This document shows, one piece after another, positions 1 to 9,570 of a stretch of DNA of 64,000 bases. The notes under the pieces were generated by a model, which saw nothing but the letters and a program-made list of their open reading frames with translations, was not told where the DNA came from and did not search any database. Source of the DNA: Actinomycetes bacterium (GTDB taxonomy: Bacteria > Actinomycetota > Thermoleophilia > RBG-16-64-13). Position 1 is the stretch's first letter, and each line of letters starts with the position of its first letter. The translations under genes were made by a program, and so were the position numbers. The stretch is taken from contig JAGXFW010000023.1 in assembly GCA_024637035.1 (NCBI GenBank), positions 62,001 through 126,000 on the forward strand, written 5' to 3'.

Positions 1-337
1 CCCGCACACCGCCGCCGGCGATCACGCCGGTACCCGGCGAAGCCGGCCGCAGAAGTACGCGGCCCGCGCCGTAGCGTCCCGTCACGCCGTGCGTGATGGT
101 GGAGCCGTGCTTCGGAACCACGAACAAATTCTTCTTGGCATCGTCGATGGCCTTCTGGATGGCGAGCGGGACTTCCTTCGCCTTGCCATAGCCGACACCC
201 ACGATGCTCACGCCGTCGCCTACCGCCACGAGTGCGGTGAACGAGAACCGGCGGCCGCCCTTGACTACTTTGGCCACGCGGTTGATCTCGATCACGTTCT
301 CTTGCAGGTTCAGCGCCTCAGCTCTGATCTGTGCCAC
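1..337 (-). CDS. rpsE: 30S ribosomal protein S5, 3' end cut by window edge
   Basis: S5 lies at the decoding and mRNA-entry side of the small subunit and contributes to accuracy. About 112 N-terminal residues are visible: the double-stranded RNA-binding fold followed by the start of the second domain. The recognisable motif [12 protein letters not shown] is followed by [12 protein letters not shown]. The start is GTG at 335-337, preceded on the minus strand by an AAGGGAGAGG ribosome site. It is the last visible gene of the spc operon, 18 bases after rplR. The C-terminus is outside the window, so completeness cannot be judged. Confidence 0.95.
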   Translation of the reverse strand, partial: MAQIRAEALNLQENVIEINRVAKVVKGGRRFSFTALVAVGDGVSIVGVGYGKAKEVPLAIQKAIDDAKKNLFVVPKHGSTITHGVTGRYGAGRVLLRPASPGTGVIAGGGVR

Positions 338-355
338 TGCCGTACCTCTCCCTTT

Positions 356-712
356 CTAGAACTCCAGGCCGCCCTGACGGGCGCCGTCGGCAAGGGCCTT
401 GACCCGGCCATGGTACAGATACGACCCACGGTCGAACACGACGCACTCCACACCGATCGCTTTCGCGCGCTCGGCGATGAGTCCGCCCACTTTGGCCGCC
501 ATCTCCTTCTTTGGCAAAGCGGTCTCTTCGACGTGCCGACTGCAGGCGCTGGCCAAGGTCCGACCACTCTGGTCGTCCACGATCTGGGCCCAGATGCCGC
601 GGTTGGAACGGAACACGGTAAGGCGCGGCCGTTCAGGCGTGCCCCGGACCGCGCCCCGCACACGCTTCGCGCGGCGCTGCTTGGCCTTCTCGATCTTAGC
701 GATACTGGTCAT
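356..712 (-). CDS. rplR: 50S ribosomal protein L18
   Basis: L18 binds 5S rRNA in the central protuberance. The 118-residue product has the usual basic N-terminal tail, then the conserved segments [11 protein letters not shown] and [19 protein letters not shown], and ends GGLEF as expected for the family. Length is normal. It sits between rplF and rpsE in the standard spc order, so co-transcription is expected. Nothing unusual is seen. Confidence 0.97.
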   Translation of the reverse strand: MTSIAKIEKAKQRRAKRVRGAVRGTPERPRLTVFRSNRGIWAQIVDDQSGRTLASACSRHVEETALPKKEMAAKVGGLIAERAKAIGVECVVFDRGSYLYHGRVKALADGARQGGLEF

Positions 713-732
713 CTCTCTCGATTCATCCTTCC

Positions 733-1266
733 CTAGGCCCGCTTGCCGACCTTGCGACGGACGACTTCGCCCTTGTAGCGGATGCCCTTGCCCTTGTACG
801 GCTCCGGCTTCCGAATCGAGCGGATGTCGGCGGCGACCTGACCGACCTGCTGCTTGTCTATGCCTTTCACCACGATCTGCGTGGGAGCCGGCACCTCGAA
901 CTCGACGTGCTCCGGCGGCGTGACTACCACGGGATGCGAGTAGCCCACCTGGATCTCCAGGTCGCTACCCTTCAGCGCGGCGCGGTAGCCCACACCGACG
1001 ATGTCGAGTCGCTTCTCGAAACCTGCCGTGATGCCCGTGACCATGTTGGCGATGAGTGCCCTCGTGAGTCCGTGGAGCGCACGATGGGTGGCGGCGTCGC
1101 TCGGCCGCGTGACCAAGATGACACCGTCGGTGATCGTGACCGTTATCGCGGGGCTCACGTCGCGTGAGACCTCGCCCTTCGGGCCCTTGACAGTCACTCG
1201 CAGGCCATCGACCTTGACATCGACGCCAGCCGGTACCGCTATGGGTTCTCTTCCGATCCTAGACAT
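733..1266 (-). CDS. rplF: 50S ribosomal protein L6
   Basis: L6 sits near the factor-binding region of the large subunit. The 177-residue protein shows two tandem L6 folds. The N-terminus [15 protein letters not shown] and the C-terminal signature [15 protein letters not shown] are typical and diagnostic. Length matches the family. It follows rpsH by 6 bases and precedes rplR by 20 in the spc operon. The start ATG is conventional. Confidence 0.97.
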   Translation of the reverse strand: MSRIGREPIAVPAGVDVKVDGLRVTVKGPKGEVSRDVSPAITVTITDGVILVTRPSDAATHRALHGLTRALIANMVTGITAGFEKRLDIVGVGYRAALKGSDLEIQVGYSHPVVVTPPEHVEFEVPAPTQIVVKGIDKQQVGQVAADIRSIRKPEPYKGKGIRYKGEVVRRKVGKRA

Positions 1267-1272
1267 GTGCGA

Positions 1273-1671
1273 TCACCACACGAAACAGATGACTTCGCCG
1301 CCGATTCCCTGCCTCTGGGCCTGGCGGGCGGTCATCATGCCGCGGGAAGTCGAGACGATCGCCATCCCGAGGCCGCCGAGGACCTTGGGTAGCTTGTCAT
1401 TCTTGGCATAGATACGACGGCCGGGCTTACTCACACGCTTGAGTTGCGTGATCACCCGACGGCGGTCTTCAGTGTACTTCAGGTCGACGACGAGCGTGTC
1501 GAAACTCTCGCCTTTGACCACGTTGTAGCCTGCGATGTAGCCCTCATCCTTGAGGATGCGCGCCACTTCCACCTTGATCACCGAGGTGGGCATGGCAGCC
1601 TCTGAATGCAGGGCTTTGTTGGCGTTCCGGATGCGGGTGAGCATGTCGGCTATGGGATCTGTATGCGACAT
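1273..1671 (-). CDS. rpsH: 30S ribosomal protein S8
   Basis: S8 is a primary 16S rRNA-binding protein. In enterobacteria it is also the translational repressor of the spc operon; that role here is only inferred. The 132-residue product begins MSHTDPIADMLTRIRNA and carries the C-terminal signature STSRGMMTARQAQRQGIGGEVICFVW, of which the central part is diagnostic. Length is normal. It follows rpsZ (S14) with a gap of 9 bases. Confidence 0.97.
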   Translation of the reverse strand: MSHTDPIADMLTRIRNANKALHSEAAMPTSVIKVEVARILKDEGYIAGYNVVKGESFDTLVVDLKYTEDRRRVITQLKRVSKPGRRIYAKNDKLPKVLGGLGMAIVSTSRGMMTARQAQRQGIGGEVICFVW

Positions 1672-1680
1672 AGTCCCCCC

Positions 1681-1866
1681 TTACCAGCTCGACTTGGTCA
1701 TGCCGGGGATGACTCCCTGGTGGGCCAGTTCGCGTAGACAGATGCGACAGACCCCGAACCGGCGGTAGTAGGCGCGCGGCCGACCGCAGCGAAAACACCG
1801 GCTGTATGCCCGGGTCGCGTACTTGGCTGGACGCCTCGCCTTCACGATGAGCGATTTCTTTGCCAT
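1681..1866 (-). CDS. rpsZ: 30S ribosomal protein S14, zinc-binding short form
   Basis: The 61-residue S14 has four cysteines arranged CFRCG and CRICL, the zinc-binding C+ (type Z) form. The zinc-free S14 is longer, at about 100 residues. In organisms that carry both, the C- form replaces this one under zinc limitation; no second copy is in the window. It is located between rplE and rpsH as expected for the spc operon. Confidence 0.97.
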   Translation of the reverse strand: MAKKSLIVKARRPAKYATRAYSRCFRCGRPRAYYRRFGVCRICLRELAHQGVIPGMTKSSW

Positions 1867-1885
1867 GCGTCAGGTACTCCTTATC

Positions 1886-2434
1886 CTAATTCTCGCGGAA
1901 AGGCATGCCGAGCTTCTTCAGCAGGGCACGGCCCTCATCGTCAGTTTCCGCCGTGGTGGTTATTGCTAGTTCCAGCCCGCGGACCCGATCGATCTTGTCG
2001 TAGTCGATCTCAGGGAAGATGATCTGCTCCTTGAGACCGAGGTTGTAGTTGCCGCTGCCGTCGAATGCGGTAGCGGAGATACCCCGGAAGTCGCGGATGC
2101 GCGGCATCCCGATGCTCACGAGTCGGTCGAGCATCTCCCACATGCGGTCGCCCCGCAGGGTGACCCGCAGACCGACCGGCATGCCCTCGCGGATCTTGAA
2201 GTTGGCGATGGACTTGCGAGCCCGCCGGACCTGGGGCTTCTGGCCGGTGATCTGACCGAGCTGCTTCGCCGCCTCTTCAAGGATCTTCGCATCCTGCGAG
2301 GCCTCACCGATGCCCATGTTGACGGTGATCTTCGCGACCCGCGGGACCTTCATGACGTTGGGGTAGCCGAACTCCGAGAGGAGCTCGGGCACAACGGTCT
2401 TCATGTATCGCTCTTTGAGCCTCGGCGTCGCCAT
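1886..2434 (-). CDS. rplE: 50S ribosomal protein L5
   Basis: L5 contacts 5S rRNA and the P-site tRNA. The ORF track opens at 2464, but I place the start at the ATG of [12 protein letters not shown] (codon 2432-2434). This gives 182 residues, the family's usual length, follows an AAGGGT site and avoids overlap with rplX. Characteristic segments are [18 protein letters not shown] and the C-terminal [10 protein letters not shown]. It is part of the spc operon. Confidence 0.96.
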   Translation of the reverse strand: MATPRLKERYMKTVVPELLSEFGYPNVMKVPRVAKITVNMGIGEASQDAKILEEAAKQLGQITGQKPQVRRARKSIANFKIREGMPVGLRVTLRGDRMWEMLDRLVSIGMPRIRDFRGISATAFDGSGNYNLGLKEQIIFPEIDYDKIDRVRGLELAITTTAETDDEGRALLKKLGMPFREN

Positions 2435-2436
2435 GG

Positions 2437-2772
2437 CTAACCCTTGTCTACCTGGACGTTGCACTTCTTGCAGTAGCGCACTTTCTCACCCTTCTCAATA
2501 CGCCTGCCCACTCGGACGGCCGCATCGCAGCTGGGGCACACCAACTTCACGTTCGAGATGTGCATGCCGGCCTCACGCTCGATGACGCCGCCTTGCGGAT
2601 TCTTCTGAGACGGCTTGACGTGCCGCTTGATGAAGTTCAACCGCTCGACCACGACGCGATCGTCTTCCGCGAGCACGCGCAGCACTTTGCCCCGTTTGCC
2701 GCTCTCCTTGCCTTGGATCACCTCGACCATGTCGCCCTTGCGGATCTTCTTCGCCCCTCTGATACTGCTCAT
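2437..2772 (-). CDS. rplX: 50S ribosomal protein L24
   Basis: L24 is an early assembly protein with an N-terminal KOW motif, visible as [25 protein letters not shown]. The C-terminal part has an unusual CPSC...CKKC pair of cysteine pairs, a likely zinc site seen in some L24 proteins. The start is either the ATG at 2770-2772, spaced about ten bases from a GGAGG, or the TTG at 2776-2778 listed in the track. I prefer ATG. The TTG version would overlap the rplN stop by four bases. Confidence 0.94.
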   Translation of the reverse strand: MSSIRGAKKIRKGDMVEVIQGKESGKRGKVLRVLAEDDRVVVERLNFIKRHVKPSQKNPQGGVIEREAGMHISNVKLVCPSCDAAVRVGRRIEKGEKVRYCKKCNVQVDKG

Positions 2773-2774
2773 GG

Positions 2775-3143
2775 TCAAAGCACCTCCGGGGCGAGCGACA
2801 CGATCTTCGTGAAGCTCTTCTCGCGCAACTCGCGGGCCACAGGACCAAAGATCCTCGTGCCTCGCGGGTTGTTCTGGCGGTCGATCAACACGGCCGCGTT
2901 CTCGTCGAAGCCGATGTACGTGCCGTCGCCGCGCCCGAAGGACTTCTTCACGCGCACGACCACGGCTTGCACGACCTCGCCCTTCTTTACGGACCCGCCC
3001 GGCGTCGCTTCCTTCACCGTGCCCACGATGATGTCACCGACGCTCGCGTAGCGGCGTCGGGACCCACCCTTGATACGGATGCAGAGAAGCTCGCGGGCAC
3101 CCGTGTTGTCGGCGACCTTGAGTCTTGTCTCTACTTGGATCAT
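2775..3143 (-). CDS. rplN: 50S ribosomal protein L14
   Basis: L14 forms an intersubunit bridge and binds 23S rRNA. The 122-residue sequence contains the signature [19 protein letters not shown] and the conserved [13 protein letters not shown] near the end. Length and position (first gene of the spc segment after rpsQ) are standard. The gap to rpsQ is 31 bases, and the stop lies almost on the rplX start, so the two are probably translationally coupled. Confidence 0.97.
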   Translation of the reverse strand: MIQVETRLKVADNTGARELLCIRIKGGSRRRYASVGDIIVGTVKEATPGGSVKKGEVVQAVVVRVKKSFGRGDGTYIGFDENAAVLIDRQNNPRGTRIFGPVARELREKSFTKIVSLAPEVL

Positions 3144-3174
3144 CGCTGGTTACCTGTCTCTCTCGGTGGCGGGG

Positions 3175-3438
3175 CTACTCGGCCCGCTCCAGTATTCCCA
3201 CGAGGCGCCAGCTCTTCGATTTCGAGAGCGGCCGGCACTCCCGCACCAGCACTTTGTCGCCGATCCGAGCCTCGTTGTTCTCATCGTGCGCCTTCAGCCG
3301 GCTCGAGCGGCGCACGACCTTCTGGTATAGCGGGTGCGGCTTCGCGGCCGTGACCTCCACGACGATGGTCTTGTCCATCTTGTCGGAGACCACCGTGCCG
3401 CGGCGCTCCCGTTGCGCGCTTACACGCTCCGCAGCCAT
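3175..3438 (-). CDS. rpsQ: 30S ribosomal protein S17
   Basis: S17 is a primary 16S rRNA-binding protein with an OB fold. The 87-residue product has the diagnostic [16 protein letters not shown] segment and [19 protein letters not shown]. The N-terminal ten residues are charged and variable, as usual. It starts immediately after the rpmC stop (0 bases) and is part of the S10 operon tail. Confidence 0.96.
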   Translation of the reverse strand: MAAERVSAQRERRGTVVSDKMDKTIVVEVTAAKPHPLYQKVVRRSSRLKAHDENNEARIGDKVLVRECRPLSKSKSWRLVGILERAE

Positions 3439-3636
3439 CTACGACTCCTTCGACTTGCGTGAGTTCTGCACCGTCATGAGGCGGGCGATATCGCGCCGTA
3501 CCTCGTTCAGCCGGCTGGTGTTCTCCAGCTGCCCTGTCGCCTGCTGAAAGCGGAGGTTGAACAGCTCCTCCCGCGACTGCTTGAGGCGCTGCTCCAACTC
3601 CTGCTCGGCGAGCTCGACCATGTCCTTAGCCTTCAA
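3439..3636 (-). CDS. rpmC: 50S ribosomal protein L29
   Basis: L29 lies near the peptide exit tunnel next to L23 and helps form the docking site for trigger factor and SRP. The 65-residue helical protein has the family pattern of [17 protein letters not shown] followed by VRRDIARL. Its start overlaps the end of rplP by 11 bases, the usual tight packing of this operon. Confidence 0.95.
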   Translation of the reverse strand: MKAKDMVELAEQELEQRLKQSREELFNLRFQQATGQLENTSRLNEVRRDIARLMTVQNSRKSKES

Positions 3637-4051
3637 GGCCGCCGCCCTCCCTCATCACGAACCTGCATTTGACCGGGAGCTTGTGCGCCGCGAGCCGGAT
3701 CGCCTCTTTCGCCAGATCTTCAGGCACCCCGGCGAGCTCGAACATGACGCGGCCCGGTTTGACCACGGCCACCCACTGATCGGGCGAGCCCTTACCGGAG
3801 CCCATACGCGTCTCGGCCGGCTTCTTGGTGATCGGCTTGTGGGGGAAGATGTTGATCCACACCTTCCCGCCCCGCTTGATGCGACGGGTCATCGCGATAC
3901 GGGCAGATTCGATCTGCCTGCTCGTGACCCAGCCGCATTCGGTGGCTTGAAGACCGAATTCACCGAATTGCACCGAGGTTTGGCCCTTGGACTGCCCGGC
4001 CATACGCCCGCGGTGCTGCTTCCTATGCTTGACTCTCTTTGGTAGTAGCAT
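3626..4051 (-). CDS. rplP: 50S ribosomal protein L16
   Basis: L16 helps shape the A site and tRNA binding on the large subunit. The 141-residue protein starts [15 protein letters not shown] and carries the signatures [13 protein letters not shown] and [15 protein letters not shown]. Length and order (between rpsC and rpmC) are standard. There is a 98-base gap to the upstream rpsC, larger than the other gaps in the operon. Confidence 0.97.
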   Translation of the reverse strand: MLLPKRVKHRKQHRGRMAGQSKGQTSVQFGEFGLQATECGWVTSRQIESARIAMTRRIKRGGKVWINIFPHKPITKKPAETRMGSGKGSPDQWVAVVKPGRVMFELAGVPEDLAKEAIRLAAHKLPVKCRFVMREGGGLEG

Positions 4052-4149
4052 CGTTCCCTTGTCTCCCTACGACTGGTGCACGCTGGTCCGCTGCGGTGCG
4101 GATGGGCCGGCGCCTTGAAGACACCTTCCACCCCTCCGGCGGATTCGGC

Positions 4150-4893
4150 TCACCTGCCGGAATCCGAGCCTCCACGGCCTCCGCGACTTCCGCGACTCCC
4201 GCGGCTCCCGCGACGCTCGTCGGGGACGCCCAGTACGGGCTCCTTCTTCACGTCGTTGTCGAAGCCCTCGGGCATGACCTCGCCCTTGTTGATCCAGACC
4301 TTCACGCCGATCTTGCCGAACGTGGTATTCGATTCCCAGAAGCCGTAATCGATGTCCGCGCGCAGCGTGTGGAGCGGTACCCGCCCCTCGCTGTAGCCTT
4401 CGGTGCGAGCCATCTCGGCGCCGCCCAACCTGCCGCCCGACCTGACCTTGATGCCTTCCGCACCCGACCGCATGGCGGAGGTGATGGCGCGCTTCATGGC
4501 CCGGCGGAAGTTGACCCGGTTGGCCAACTGCTCGGCGATCGACTGGGCGACGAGACAGGCGTCGAGTTCCGGCCGCTTGATCTCGGCGATGTTCACGTGT
4601 ACTGCCTTGCCCGTGAAGTCGTGTATCTGACGCCGAAGGGCGTCGACTTCCGAACCGGACTTGCCGATGACGATACCCGGCCGCGCCGTGTGGATGTCGA
4701 TGACCAACTTGTTCCGATCCTTGCGGATCACGATCTCCGACAGACCGGCATGACCCATACGCTGGCGAATGTACTTGCGTACCGCGATGTCCTCTTCGAG
4801 GAAACCGGCGAAATCTTTCTCGGTGAACCAGTGCGCTCGCCAATCATGGATGATGCCCAAACGCATTCCACCTGGGTGGACCTTATGACCCAC
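4150..4893 (-). CDS. rpsC: 30S ribosomal protein S3
   Basis: S3 forms part of the mRNA entry tunnel. The 247-residue product begins [18 protein letters not shown], then has the KH domain (about residues 40-110, with [15 protein letters not shown]) and the C-terminal S3 domain. The last 25 residues are a Ser/Gly/Arg-repeat tail, longer than in many homologues. In-frame SRG/GSR triplets there come from a short DNA repeat. It starts 3 bases from the rplV stop. Confidence 0.96.
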   Translation of the reverse strand: MGHKVHPGGMRLGIIHDWRAHWFTEKDFAGFLEEDIAVRKYIRQRMGHAGLSEIVIRKDRNKLVIDIHTARPGIVIGKSGSEVDALRRQIHDFTGKAVHVNIAEIKRPELDACLVAQSIAEQLANRVNFRRAMKRAITSAMRSGAEGIKVRSGGRLGGAEMARTEGYSEGRVPLHTLRADIDYGFWESNTTFGKIGVKVWINKGEVMPEGFDNDVKKEPVLGVPDERRGSRGSRGSRGGRGGSDSGR

Positions 4894-4896
4894 GGA

Positions 4897-5235
4897 TCAC
4901 GACTCCCTTCTCTCGTCGACGGCCACCGTAATGTGACTGGTCCGCTTACGGATCCTGGTGGCCCGACCCATGGCCCGCGGCTTGAACCGCTTGAGCGTGG
5001 GGCCCTCGTTCACGTACGCGGCGGACACGACGAGGTCGTCGGCCACCATGTCGTTGTTGTTCTCGGCGTTCGCGATGGCCGAAGCCAAGACCTTATGCAC
5101 GATGGGGGCCGCGCCCCGAGGCGTGAGCATGAGGATCGCCCTGGCATCTTGCACGGACTTGCCGCGGATTAGATCCACGACCTGCCGGGCCTTGCGTGGC
5201 GAGAGCCTCACGTACTTTGCTGTCGCGCTGACCAC
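4897..5235 (-). CDS. rplV: 50S ribosomal protein L22
   Basis: L22 lines the exit tunnel with L4. I choose the GTG at 5233-5235, preceded by GGAGG seven bases upstream, rather than the track's 5271 start inside rpsS. This gives 112 residues, the usual length, and removes the 32-base overlap. The signature is [20 protein letters not shown] and the C-terminus has [14 protein letters not shown]. It is part of the S10 operon. Confidence 0.94.
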   Translation of the reverse strand: MVSATAKYVRLSPRKARQVVDLIRGKSVQDARAILMLTPRGAAPIVHKVLASAIANAENNNDMVADDLVVSAAYVNEGPTLKRFKPRAMGRATRIRKRTSHITVAVDERRES

Positions 5236-5239
5236 GCCC

Positions 5240-5521
5240 CTACCTCCTCGACCGCTTCTCTTTGCCGCCACCGTGCCCGCGGTACGTGCGGGTGAGTGCG
5301 AACTCGCCCAACTTGTGACCGACCATACTCTCGGTCACGTAGACAGGTACGTGCTTGCGGCCATCGTGCACCGCGATGGTGTGACCCACCATCTCGGGAA
5401 AGATGGTCGATGCCCTTGACCACGTCTTCAACATGCGCTTGTCGCCGGTCTGGTTCATGCGCTCTACTCGCAACATGAGCTTCGCCTCGACGAAAGGCGC
5501 TTTCTTTGCTGATCTCGTCAC
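5240..5521 (-). CDS. rpsS: 30S ribosomal protein S19
   Basis: S19 sits in the head of the small subunit and contacts the A-site finger. The 93-residue protein contains the signature [26 protein letters not shown] and ends in a basic Gly-rich tail. It lies between rplB (8-base gap) and rplV. Nothing unusual is seen. Confidence 0.97.
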   Translation of the reverse strand: MTRSAKKAPFVEAKLMLRVERMNQTGDKRMLKTWSRASTIFPEMVGHTIAVHDGRKHVPVYVTESMVGHKLGEFALTRTYRGHGGGKEKRSRR

Positions 5522-5529
5522 AGCGCCTT

Positions 5530-6360
5530 CTACCTCCCTTTACGGCGTCGTCTGACGATGTACTTGTCCGACGGCTTGGTGCCCCGGGTCTTATGACCAA
5601 GGGTAGGCACGCCCCAAGGCGTGACTGGATGACGGCCTGGTGTCGTAGAGCCCTCGCCACCGCCGTGCGGGTGATCGACCGGGTTCATGGTCGTACCACG
5701 CACAGTGGGACGGATGCCCATCCAACGTGTTCGGCCGGCCTTGCCGGTCGACAGGTTCTCGTGCTCGGCGTTGCCGATCTCGCCCACCGTCGCCCTGCAC
5801 GCGAGGTGGATCATGCGCATCTCGCCCGAAGGGAGCCGCAGTGTCGCATACGTGCCTTCCTTCGCCATGACCTGCGCACTCGTGCCGGCGGCGCGGGCGA
5901 TCTGGCCACCCTTGCCGATGTGCATCTCGATGTTGTGCACCGTGCTACCCACCGGGATGTTCTTCAGGGGCAACGCGTTGCCGACCTTGATATCGGCGCC
6001 CACGCCGGACTCCACCTGATCGCCGACCTTCAACTTGTTGGGGGCCAATATGTAGCGCTTCTCACCGTCGGCATACACGATCAGCGCGATCCGGCAGCTG
6101 CGGTTCGGATCGTACTCGACCGAAGCGACGCGCCCGGGAACGCCGTCCTTGTCGCGCTTGAAGTCGATGATGCGGTACATGCGCTTGTGTCCGCCACCTT
6201 GGTGGCGCGTCGTGATACGGCCGTTGTTGTTCCGGCCGCCCTTGCGCTTCACCGGCACGACGAGCGACTTCTCGGGCTTCGATTTGGTGATCTCCTCGAA
6301 GGCCGGGGTAGTCGTGAAGCGTCGACCCGGAGACGTAGGTTTATAACTCTTTATCGCCAT
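5530..6360 (-). CDS. rplB: 50S ribosomal protein L2
   Basis: L2 is required for subunit association and peptidyl-transferase activity. The 276-residue sequence starts [14 protein letters not shown], has the RNA-binding OB fold and SH3-like domains, and the diagnostic C-terminal signature [13 protein letters not shown]. It ends in the usual basic motif [10 protein letters not shown]. Order and length are standard for the S10 operon. Confidence 0.98.
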   Translation of the reverse strand: MAIKSYKPTSPGRRFTTTPAFEEITKSKPEKSLVVPVKRKGGRNNNGRITTRHQGGGHKRMYRIIDFKRDKDGVPGRVASVEYDPNRSCRIALIVYADGEKRYILAPNKLKVGDQVESGVGADIKVGNALPLKNIPVGSTVHNIEMHIGKGGQIARAAGTSAQVMAKEGTYATLRLPSGEMRMIHLACRATVGEIGNAEHENLSTGKAGRTRWMGIRPTVRGTTMNPVDHPHGGGEGSTTPGRHPVTPWGVPTLGHKTRGTKPSDKYIVRRRRKGR

Positions 6361-6386
6361 GAGCTCTCTTCCGCTCTCCTAGCCTT

Positions 6387-6671
6387 CTAGTTGCCGCTGA
6401 AGAACTCGATCCGATCACCAGGAGCGAGTTCCACCACGGCCTTCTTCCACTTACGGGTATGACCCCGATGCAGGCCGCGTCGCTTCGGCTTCGGCTTCAC
6501 GTTCAGCGTGTTGACACCGATCACCGTGACTTTGAAGATCTCTTCCACAGCGTCACGGACGTGCTGCTTGGTAGCTTTCGGGTGCACCTCGAAGGAGTAG
6601 CGGCCCTGTTCCACCGCTTCGTAGCTCTTCTCCGAGATCACGGGCCGGATCACTATCTGTCGCGCGTCCAT
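6387..6671 (-). CDS. rplW: 50S ribosomal protein L23
   Basis: L23 is the exit-tunnel protein that docks trigger factor, SRP and the Sec translocon. The 94-residue product begins with VIRPVISEKSYEAVEQGRY, the family signature, and has KWKKAVVELAPGDRIEFF at its end. Its start ATG overlaps the rplD stop by one base, consistent with translational coupling. Confidence 0.96.
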   Translation of the reverse strand: MDARQIVIRPVISEKSYEAVEQGRYSFEVHPKATKQHVRDAVEEIFKVTVIGVNTLNVKPKPKRRGLHRGHTRKWKKAVVELAPGDRIEFFSGN

Positions 6672-7294
6672 CAGGCCTCGCCGCCTTCCAGGAACGCAAC
6701 GGCCGCTTCAGTGAGCACAGCCGTACGGGCCCATATGTAGTCTTGTACTTCGACCTCGTTCACGGGGAGCACCCGGGTGCGAGGCAGGTTCCGGAAACTG
6801 AGCAGCGTGTTCACCTCGTGCGGAGCGCCCACGACCAGTGTGGGTCCCGCGAGCCCAGAGGACTCGAGGATCGCCGAGGCGCGGCGGGTGGAAGGCACGT
6901 CGAAGTCTCCGCCGGCCAGGACCCTCACGGCTTCGTTCTCGATCAGGTTGCCGAGCGCCATGCGGTACGCCTTGGCCCGCACCTTCTTGTTCACCTTGAA
7001 CGAGTGGTCACGGGAAATGGGGGGGAAGGCCATGCCGCCCCCCGTCCAGTGCGCCACGCGGCTGCTGCCGGCCCGAGCGCGCCCGGTGCCCTTCTGGCGC
7101 CACGGCTTGGCTCCGCCGCCGGATACCTGCCCACGCGTCTTCGCGGCGTGCGTACCCTGCCTGCGAGCCGCCATTTCGCCGCGCACGACCTCATGCAGCA
7201 GGCCGATATTCGCTTCGGCCTCGATCAGGCTGCCGGGGAGTTCATGCTCCCCGACGACTGTGCCCTTCTCGTCGATCTTTTGTATGGATGGCAT
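6671..7294 (-). CDS. rplD: 50S ribosomal protein L4
   Basis: L4 lines the exit tunnel; in E. coli it also represses the S10 operon, a role not testable here. The track start at 7384 lies inside rplC. The ATG of [14 protein letters not shown] (7292-7294) gives 207 residues, the family's usual length, after an AGAGGAT site. The conserved loop [16 protein letters not shown] is present. Confidence 0.95.
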   Translation of the reverse strand: MPSIQKIDEKGTVVGEHELPGSLIEAEANIGLLHEVVRGEMAARRQGTHAAKTRGQVSGGGAKPWRQKGTGRARAGSSRVAHWTGGGMAFPPISRDHSFKVNKKVRAKAYRMALGNLIENEAVRVLAGGDFDVPSTRRASAILESSGLAGPTLVVGAPHEVNTLLSFRNLPRTRVLPVNEVEVQDYIWARTAVLTEAAVAFLEGGEA

Positions 7295-7298
7295 ATCC

Positions 7299-7907
7299 CT
7301 ATCCTCTGACGAACACCAAGGAGCCTTTGCTCCCCGGGACGGAACCCTTGACCAGCAGGAGGTTGCGCTCCCGGTCGATGTCAACCACGGTCAAGCCGGA
7401 CTGGGTGACGCGCGCGTTGCCCATCTGTCCTGGCAGCTTCGTGCCCGGGAAGACCCGAGCCGGATCGGCGCTGGCGCCGATGGAGCCGGGAGCCCGGTGG
7501 AAACGAGAGCCGTGCCCGCCGGGACCACCGCGGAACCCGTGGCGCTTCATGACGCCCTGGAAGCCCTTACCCTTGCTGACCCCGGTCACCTTCACCTCGT
7601 CACCCGCTTCGAAAGCCTCGACGGTGATCTCGTCACCCACGGCGAGATCGTGCTCCGCGCGGACCTCCACAAGATGCTTCTTCGGGTCGGCGCCGGCTTT
7701 CTTCAGGTGACCAAGCTCAGGACGGGTGAGCCTCTTCGGTTTCACATCGCCGTAGGCGATCTGAGTGGCCGCATAGCCCTCGTTGGCCACGGTCTTCTTC
7801 TGGGTGACCACACACGGCCCGGCCTGGATCACAGTCACCGACGTCACGGTGCCGTCCTCACCGAACAGCTGGGTCATCCCGACTTTTTTGCCAAGCAGTG
7901 CTTTCAT
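7299..7907 (-). CDS. rplC: 50S ribosomal protein L3
   Basis: L3 is an early assembly protein whose loop reaches the peptidyl-transferase centre. The signature [20 protein letters not shown] is present, as is [14 protein letters not shown] at the start. I prefer the second Met codon (7905-7907), which forms a TGATG overlap with the rpsJ stop and gives 202 residues. The GTG at 7910 is the alternative. The rplC and rplD frames are separated by 4 bases. Confidence 0.96.
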   Translation of the reverse strand: MKALLGKKVGMTQLFGEDGTVTSVTVIQAGPCVVTQKKTVANEGYAATQIAYGDVKPKRLTRPELGHLKKAGADPKKHLVEVRAEHDLAVGDEITVEAFEAGDEVKVTGVSKGKGFQGVMKRHGFRGGPGGHGSRFHRAPGSIGASADPARVFPGTKLPGQMGNARVTQSGLTVVDIDRERNLLLVKGSVPGSKGSLVFVRG

Positions 7908-8215
7908 CACAGTTTGATCTCGATGTCCACGCCCGCGGGCAGGTCCATGCGCATGAGCGAATCCACCGTCTTCGGAGTCGGCTGGTGGATATCGATCAGG
8001 CGCTTGTGCGTACGGATCTCGAAGTGTTCCCGCGAGTCCTTGTCCTTGAAGGGGCCACGGATCACGCAGTACACGTTCTTCTCGGTGGGCAGCGGTACGG
8101 GGCCGGAGATGGTAGCTCCGGTGCGCTCCGCCGTCTCAACGATACTGCGTGCACTCTTGTCCACGAGTTCGTGATCGTAGGCCTTCAGTCGTATACGTAT
8201 CTTTTGTTGAGCCAA
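7907..8215 (-). CDS. rpsJ: 30S ribosomal protein S10 / NusE
   Basis: S10 is a small-subunit head protein and, as NusE, a partner of NusG/NusB in antitermination. The track begins at 8245 with ten extra residues. The TTG at 8213-8215 preceded by GAGG gives 102 residues starting [15 protein letters not shown], which is the family's standard length and N-terminus, so I choose it. It is the first gene of the S10 operon, downstream of tuf. Confidence 0.93.
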   Translation of the reverse strand: MAQQKIRIRLKAYDHELVDKSARSIVETAERTGATISGPVPLPTEKNVYCVIRGPFKDKDSREHFEIRTHKRLIDIHQPTPKTVDSLMRMDLPAGVDIEIKL

Positions 8216-8240
8216 GGTCAGCCTCGTCTCTCGCTCTCCT

Positions 8241-8270
8241 GCCACCGGGTCCCGGCTGGGACCCGGTGGC
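8241..8270 (-). terminator. Stem-loop between tuf and rpsJ
   Basis: A perfect 13-bp inverted repeat, GCCACCGGGTCCC with a 4-base loop, lies in the short gap after the tuf stop. There is no T-run on either side, so it is more likely a partial terminator or an mRNA-processing or stabilising hairpin separating tuf from the S10 operon than a full intrinsic terminator. Confidence 0.6.
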
Positions 8271-8291
8271 TCAGAAAGTCCTGTCTATGGT

Positions 8292-9497
8292 CTAGGCGAT
8301 GATCTTCGTGACCAGGCCAGCGCCGACGGTACGGCCGCCTTCGCGGATAGCGAAGCGCAGGCCCTCCTCCATGGCGATGGGAGTGATCAGCTTCACGGTC
8401 AGGTTGGTCCGGTCACCAGGCATGATCATCTCCACGCCCTCGTCCAGGGTCGTGTCGCCGGTGACGTCGGTCGTACGGAAGTAGAACTGCGGGCGGTAGC
8501 CCTGGAAGAACGGGGTGTGACGACCACCCTCCTCGCGGCTCAGCACGTAGACCTCGGCGCGGAACTCGGTGTGCGGCGTGATGCTGCCCGGCTTGGCAAG
8601 AACCATGCCGCGCTGCACGTCGTCGCGCTTGACGCCGCGGAGCAGGACGCCGATGTTGTCGCCGGCGCGGCCTTCATCAAGCAGCTTGCGGAACATCTCG
8701 ACGCCTGTGCAGACCGTCTTGATGATCTCTTCCTGCATCCCGATGATGGAGACTTCCTCGCCCACCTTCACGATGCCACGCTCGACCCGCCCGGTCACGA
8801 CGGTGCCGCGGCCTTGGATGGTGAACACGTCCTCGATCGGCATGAGGAATGGCTTGTCGGTGTCGCGCTCGGGCTGCGGGAGGTAGTCATCGACGGCTGC
8901 CATGAGCTCAAGGATGGGCTTGCAGGCTTCGCACTCGTCCTTGCCACACCCGCACTCCAGCGCCTTCAGGCCCGATCCGATGATCACGGGGATGTCGTCG
9001 CCCGGGAACTCGTAGTCGGAGAGGAGCTCGCGCACTTCCATCTCGACCAGCTCGAGCAGCTCGGGGTCGTCGACCATGTCGGCCTTGTTCAGGAACACGA
9101 TGATGTAGGGAACGCCCACCTGACGGGCAAGCAGGATGTGCTCACGCGTCTGCGGCATGGGGCCGTCAGCGGCGGATACCACGAGGATGGCGCCGTCCAT
9201 CTGGGCCGCACCGGTGATCATGTTCTTGATGTAGTCGGCGTGGCCCGGGCAGTCCACGTGGGCGTAGTGCCGATTATCCGTCTCGTACTCCACGTGAGCG
9301 GTGGCGATCGTGATGCCGCGCTCGCGCTCCTCAGGAGCGTTGTCGATGGAGTCGAACGACCGGATCGTGATATTGGGGTTCCGCGCCGCCAGACAACAGG
9401 TGATGGCAGCCGTCAGCGTGGTCTTGCCGTGATCGACGTGACCGATGGTCCCCACGTTGACGTGCGGCTTGGTCCGCTCGAACTTCTTCTTGGCCAT
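8292..9497 (-). CDS. tuf: Elongation factor Tu
   Basis: EF-Tu delivers aminoacyl-tRNA to the ribosome in a GTP-dependent manner. GTPase motifs are visible: G1 GHVDHGKT, G3 DCPGH and G4 NKAD, followed by domains II and III. The product is 401 residues. Residues about 181-193 form a cysteine-rich insertion, [13 protein letters not shown], within the G domain, longer than the usual loop. Four cysteines in CxC-x4-C-x2-C spacing could bind metal. The insertion is in frame and the rest is fully conserved. It lies downstream of fusA, the standard str-operon order. Confidence 0.97.
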   Translation of the reverse strand: MAKKKFERTKPHVNVGTIGHVDHGKTTLTAAITCCLAARNPNITIRSFDSIDNAPEERERGITIATAHVEYETDNRHYAHVDCPGHADYIKNMITGAAQMDGAILVVSAADGPMPQTREHILLARQVGVPYIIVFLNKADMVDDPELLELVEMEVRELLSDYEFPGDDIPVIIGSGLKALECGCGKDECEACKPILELMAAVDDYLPQPERDTDKPFLMPIEDVFTIQGRGTVVTGRVERGIVKVGEEVSIIGMQEEIIKTVCTGVEMFRKLLDEGRAGDNIGVLLRGVKRDDVQRGMVLAKPGSITPHTEFRAEVYVLSREEGGRHTPFFQGYRPQFYFRTTDVTGDTTLDEGVEMIMPGDRTNLTVKLITPIAMEEGLRFAIREGGRTVGAGLVTKIIA

Positions 9498-9570
9498 CTT
9501 TCCTCCCTTTCCTTACCGTGATGCGCTCGGGCCGGACGACCGGCCGTGGTGCCTGTTCTTTACGTAGTCT

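Noticed and set aside
4039-5172. Plus-strand 377-codon frame
   Set aside because: It lies antisense to rpsC and rplV; the sequence is a shadow of GC-rich coding with no start signal.
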